A stretch of 64,000 bases of DNA from Rhynochetos jubatus (taxonomy: Eukaryota; Chordata; Aves; Eurypygiformes; Rhynochetidae): the NCBI GenBank assembly GCA_027574665.1, contig CM050657.1, forward strand, positions 13,652,404-13,716,403, written 5' to 3'. Numbering within the stretch: position 1 is the first letter of the stretch; every line of letters begins with the position of its first letter. The position numbers and the translations under genes are program-made. Below are positions 60,201 through 64,000 of the stretch, piece by piece. The notes below the pieces were generated by a model. That model had not been told where the DNA came from. It was given only the letters and a program-made list of their open reading frames with translations, and did not search any database.

Positions 60201-63200
60201 CTGTGGGCTTTCTGGTTCTCCGGACGCTAACCCTAAGCGTAACCCTAATATTTGACGTGCGCGGTTTCCGGCCCCGGCCCCCCTGGGTTCTGGCTAATAA
60301 AGGTGGGGAGGCAGCAATGTGGGTGCAGTGTTTTGCTGCTCTTGGCAGGCCTTTGCAATGCCAGCTAGCCCTGGAGCTGTGGGCTTTCTGGTTCTCCGGA
60401 CGCTAACCCTAAGCCTAACCCTAATATTTGACGTGCGCGGTTTCCGGCCCCGGCCCCTCTGGGTTCTGGCTAGGAAAGGTGGGGAGGCAGCAATGTGGGT
60501 GCAGTGTTTTGCTCCTCTTGGCAGGCCTTTGCAATGCCAGCTAGCCCTGGAGCTGTGGGCTTTCTGGTTCTCCGGACGCTAACCCTAGGCGTAACCCTAA
60601 TTGTTAGGGTGCGCGGTTTCCGGCCCCGGCCCCCCTGGGTTCTGGATAATAAAGGTGGGGAGGCAGCAATGTGGGTGCAGTGTTTTGCTCCTTTTGGCAG
60701 GCCTTTGCAATGCCAGCTAGCCCTGGAGCTGTGGGCTTTCTGGTTCTCCGGACGCTAACCCTAAGCGTAACCCTAATTGTTAGGGTGCGCGGTTTCCGGC
60801 CCCGGCCCCTGTGGGTTCTGGCTAATAAAGGTGGGGAGGCAGCAATGTGGGTGCAGTGTTTTGTTCCTCTTGGCAGGCCTTTGCAATGCCAGCTAGCCCT
60901 GGAGCTGTGGGCTTTCTGGTTCTCCGGACGCTAACCCTAAGCGTAACCCTAATTGTTAGGGTGCGTGGTTTCCGGCCCCGGCCCCCCTGGGTTCTGGCTA
61001 ATAAAGGTGGGGAGGCAGCAATGTGGGTGCAGTGTTTTGCTCCTCTTGGCAGGCCTTTGCAATGCCAGCTAGCCCTGGAGCTGTGGGCTTTCTGGTTCTC
61101 CGGACGCTAACCCTAGGCGTAACCCTAATTGTTCGGGTGCGCGGTTTCCGGCCCCGGCCCCTGTGGGTTCTGGCTAATAAAGGTGGGGAGGCAGCAATGT
61201 GGGTGCAGTGTTTTGTTCCTCTTGGCAGGCCTTTGCAATGCCAGCTAGCCCTGGAGCTGTGGGCTTTCTGGTTCTCCGGACGCTAACCCTAAGCGTAACC
61301 CTAATTGTTAGGGTGCGTGGTTTCCGGCCCCGGCCCCTGTGGGTTCTGGCTAGGGAAGGTGGGGAGGCAGCAATGTGGGTGCAGTGTTTTGCTCCTCTTG
61401 GCAGGCCTTTGCAATGCCAGCTAGCCCTGGAGCTGTGGGCTTTCTGGTTCTCCTGACGCTAACCCTAAGCGTAACCCTAATATTTGACGTGCGCGGTTTC
61501 CGGCCCCGGCCCCCCTGGGTTCTGGCTAATAAAGGTGGGGAGGCAGCAATGTGGGTGCAGTGTTTTGCTGCTCTTGGCAGGCCTTTGCAATGCCAGCTAG
61601 CCCTGGAGCTGTGGGCTTTCTGGTTCTCCGGACGCTAACCCTAAGCGTAACCCTAATATTTGACGTGCGCGGTTTCCGGCCCCGGCCCCCCTGGGTTCTG
61701 GCTAATAAAGGTGGGGAGGCAGCAATGTGGGTGCAGTGTTTTGCTGCTCTTGGCAGGCCTTTGCAATGCCAGCTAGCCCTGGAGCTGTGGGCTTTCTGGT
61801 TCTCCTGACGCTAACCCTAAGCCTAACCCTAATATTTGACGTGCGCGGTTTCCGGCCCCGGCCCCTCTGGGTTCTGGCTAGGAAAGGTGGGGAGGCAGCA
61901 ATGTGGGTGCAGTGTTTTGCTCCTCTTGGCAGGCCTTTGCAATGCCAGCTAGCCCTGGAGCTGTGGGCTTTCTGGTTCTCCGGACGCTAACCCTAGGCGT
62001 AACCCTAATTGTTAGGGTGCGCGGTTTCCGGCCCCGGCCCCCCTGGGTTCTGGCTAGGAAAGGTGGGGAGGCAGCAATGTGGGTGCAGTGTTTTGCTCCT
62101 TTTGGCAGGCCTTTGCAATGCCAGCTAGCCCTGGAGCTGTGGGCTTTCTGGTTCTCCGGACGCTAACCCTAAGCGTAACCCTAATTGTTAGGGTGCGCGG
62201 TTTCCGGCCCCGGCCCCTGTGGGTTCTGGCTAGGGAAGGTGGGGAGGCAGCAATGTGGGTGCAGTGTTTTGCTCCTCTTGGCAGGCCTTTGCAATGCCAG
62301 CTAGCCCTGGAGCTGTGGGCTTTCTGGTTCTCCGGACGCTAACCCTAAGCGTAACCCTAATTGTTAGGGTGCGTGGTTTCCGTCCCCAGCCCCTCTGGGT
62401 TCTGGCTAGGGAAGGTGGGGAGGCAGCAATGTGGGTGCAGTGTTTTGCTGCTCTTGGCAGGCCTTTGCAAAGCCAGCTACCCCTGGAGCTGTGGGCTTTC
62501 TGGTTCTCCGGACGCTAACCCTAAGCGTAACCCTAATATTTGACGTGCGCGGTTTCCGGCCCCGGCCCCTGTGGGTTCTGGCTAATAAAGGTGGGGAGGC
62601 AGCAATGTGGGTGCAGTGTTTTGCTGCTCTTGGCAGGCCTTTGCAATGCCAGCTAGCCCTGGAGCTGTGGGCTTTCTGGTTCTCCGGACGCTAACCCTAG
62701 GCGTAACCCTAATTGTTCGGGTGCGCGGTTTCCGGCCCCGGCCCCCCTGGGTTCTGGCTAATAAAGGTGGGGAGGCAGCAATGTGGGTGCAGTGTTTTGC
62801 TCCTTTTGGCAGGCCTTTGCAATGCCAGCTAGCCCTGGAGCTGTGGGCTTTCTGGTTCTCCGGACGCTAACCCTAGGCGTAACCCTAATATTTGACGTGC
62901 GCGGTTTCCGGCCCCGGCCCCCCTGGGTTCTGGCTAGGAAAGGTGGGGAGGCAGCAATGTGGGTGCAGTGTTTTGCTGCTCTTGGCAGGCCTTTGCAATG
63001 CCAGCTAGCCCTGGAGCTGTGGGCTTTCTGGTTCTCCGGACGCTAACCCTAAGCGTAACCCTAATTGTTAGCGTCCGCGGTTTCCGGCCCCGGCCCCTGT
63101 GGGTTCTGGCTAGGGAAGGTGGGGAGGCAGCAATGTGGGTGCAGTGTTTTGCTCCTCTTGGCAGGCCTTTGCAATGCCAGCTAGCCCTGGAGCTGTGGGC

Positions 63201-64000
63201 TTTCTGGTTCTCCGGACGCTAACCCTAAGCGTAACCCTAATTGTTAGGGTGCGCGGTTTCCGGCCCCGGCCCCCCTGGGTTCTGGCTAATAAAGGTGGGG
63301 AGGCAGCAATGTGGGTGCAGTGTTTTGCTGCTCTTGGCAGGCCTTTGCAATGCCAGCTAGCCCTGGAGCTGTGGGCTTTCTGGTTCTCCTGACGCTAACC
63401 CTAAGCCTAACCCTAATATTTGACGTGCGCGGTTTCCGGCCCCGGCCCCTCTGGGTTCTGGCTAGGAAAGGTGGGGAGGCAGCAATGTGGGTGCAGTGTT
63501 TTGCTCCTCTTGGCAGGCCTTTGCAATGCCAGCTAGCCCTGGAGCTGTGGGCTTTCTGGTTCTCCGGACGCTAACCCTAGGCGTAACCCTAATTGTTAGG
63601 GTGCGCGGTTTCCGGCCCCGGCCCCCCTGGGTTCTGGATAATAAAGGTGGGGAGGCAGCAATGTGGGTGCAGTGTTTTGCTCCTTTTGGCAGGCCTTTGC
63701 AATGCCAGCTAGCCCTGGAGCTGTGGGCTTTCTGGTTCTCCGGACGCTAACCCTAAGCGTAACCCTAATTGTTAGGGTGCGTGGTTTCCGGCCCCGGCCC
63801 CTGTGGGTTCTGGCTAGGGAAGGTGGGGAGGCAGCAATGTGGGTGCAGTGTTTTGCTCCTCTTGGCAGGCCTTTGCAATGCCAGCTACCCCTGGAGCTGT
63901 GGGCTTTCTGGTTCTCCGGACGCTAACCCTAAGCGTAACCCTAATATTTGACGTGCGCGGTTTCCGGCCCCGGCCCCTGTGGGTTCTGGCTAATAAAGGT
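57234..64000 (+). repeat. Right zone, rearranged paralogue of the 30.8-39 kb region
   Basis: Markers otherwise confined to 30.8-39 kb reappear here: GGGTTGGAAAGG (about 58708), CCGGCCGCGGCC with GTGTGTTCTGTC (about 58860), GAGCTTTGGGC (about 59671), CTAGGGCAGG, CTAGGCCTAACC (about 59881), CCAGACCCAGCCC, CCTGACGC, GGATAATAAAGG and GCTCCTTTTGGC. Whole monomers are missing relative to the left-hand version. A local series (three monomers from 60402) recurs at about +1,408 and +2,992, with increasing substitution. AGCCATGTGG (57322 and 58202) and CAAAGCCAGCTACCCC (about 62468) are private. Confidence 0.82.
63922..64000 (+). repeat. Partial monomer at right edge
   Basis: These are the first 79 bases of a monomer with the ATATTTGACG cassette and the CTAATAAAGG allele, cut by the window edge. 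The array therefore continues to the right. Confidence 0.97.

Larger units (their letters stand above)
1..64000 (+). repeat. 176-bp telomere-hybrid satellite array, 363 full monomers
   Basis: The same 176-base unit recurs without interruption from edge to edge, always in the same orientation. Taking the unit to begin at GCTAACCC, full monomers start at 35 and every 176 bases up to 47379. They continue at 47554 and every 176 bases up to 63746, the frame having moved by one base. The commonest form has 106 G+C in 176 bases. By eye, monomers are more than 90% identical, and differences fall mostly in the first ~80 bases. The order within a unit is: telomeric hexamers (unit bases 2-33), CpG/GC-rich stretch (33-60), variable segment (61-79), near-invariant core (80-176). 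No unique sequence, gene or mobile element interrupts the array. I do not recognise the satellite by name. It is probably subtelomeric or heterochromatic, but a centromeric role cannot be excluded from sequence alone. Confidence 0.98.

Noticed and set aside
1-64000. CRISPR array
   Set aside because: Spacing is perfectly regular, but there are no unique spacers: the whole 176-bp unit is repeated. Telomeric hexamers also point to a eukaryote.
1-64000. CENP-B box, which would favour a centromeric satellite
   Set aside because: The box needs TTCG...A..CGGG or its complement. TTCG occurs only in the rare GTTCGGGTGCGCGG variant and lacks the remaining required bases, and CGAA was not seen. A centromeric role without CENP-B boxes is still possible.
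35-64000. ETS (CCGGAA) and CRE-like (TGACG) motifs in the CpG block as promoter elements
   Set aside because: Such short motifs are expected by chance in one 176-bp sequence and then multiply with it. The count of copies is not independent evidence.
1-64000. Transposon, integrated virus, rRNA or other gene hidden in the array
   Set aside because: The 176-base phase is kept from edge to edge with only one 1-base slip, which leaves no room for inserted sequence.

Overview
The whole window is one uninterrupted head-to-tail satellite DNA array. I find no protein-coding gene, RNA gene, transposon or unique sequence in it. The unit is 176 bp and about 60% G+C (106 of 176 bases in the commonest form). 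There are 363 complete monomers in a single orientation, with a 34-base partial unit at the left edge and a 79-base partial unit at the right edge. Every monomer is exactly 176 bp except one of 175 bp (47379-47553).

Each monomer is a hybrid. Its first ~33 bases are telomere-like: two or three CCCTAA hexamers and, in about half of the copies, one TTAGGG in the opposite orientation. Next come a CpG- and GC-rich stretch, a variable segment (CTAGGGAAGG, CTAATAAAGG, CTAGGAAAGG and others), and then a nearly invariant core of ~95 bp that contains no CpG. TTAGGG-type telomere repeats and variants concentrated at CpG sites (CG to TG or CA) suggest a eukaryote with germline CpG methylation, most likely a vertebrate. 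The species is not identifiable from this sequence. A subtelomeric or heterochromatic location is the simplest reading; a (peri)centromeric one is not excluded.

Layout: 1-10594, a left zone with its own alleles and scattered partial duplications. 10595-13058, a transition with a 352-bp dimer. 13059-20626, a mosaic zone. 20627-28018, an 11-mer higher-order repeat (HOR, 1,936 bp) in three copies. 28019-32594, recent one- to three-monomer duplications. 32595-39106, a 20-mer HOR (3,520 bp) in two copies with an inner 3-mer duplication. 39107-44034, including a 7-mer HOR (1,232 bp) in two copies. 44035-54065, a 19- to 23-mer HOR in three length variants. 54066-57233, a 10-mer HOR. 57234-64000, a rearranged paralogue of the 30.8-39 kb region.

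Nothing here works together as genes do. The interest is structural: a satellite that places telomere-protein recognition motifs, an inverted telomeric pair and a small CpG cluster once per 176 bp over at least 64 kb, together with a readable record of unequal exchange. All comparisons were made by eye; no alignment or database search was run.
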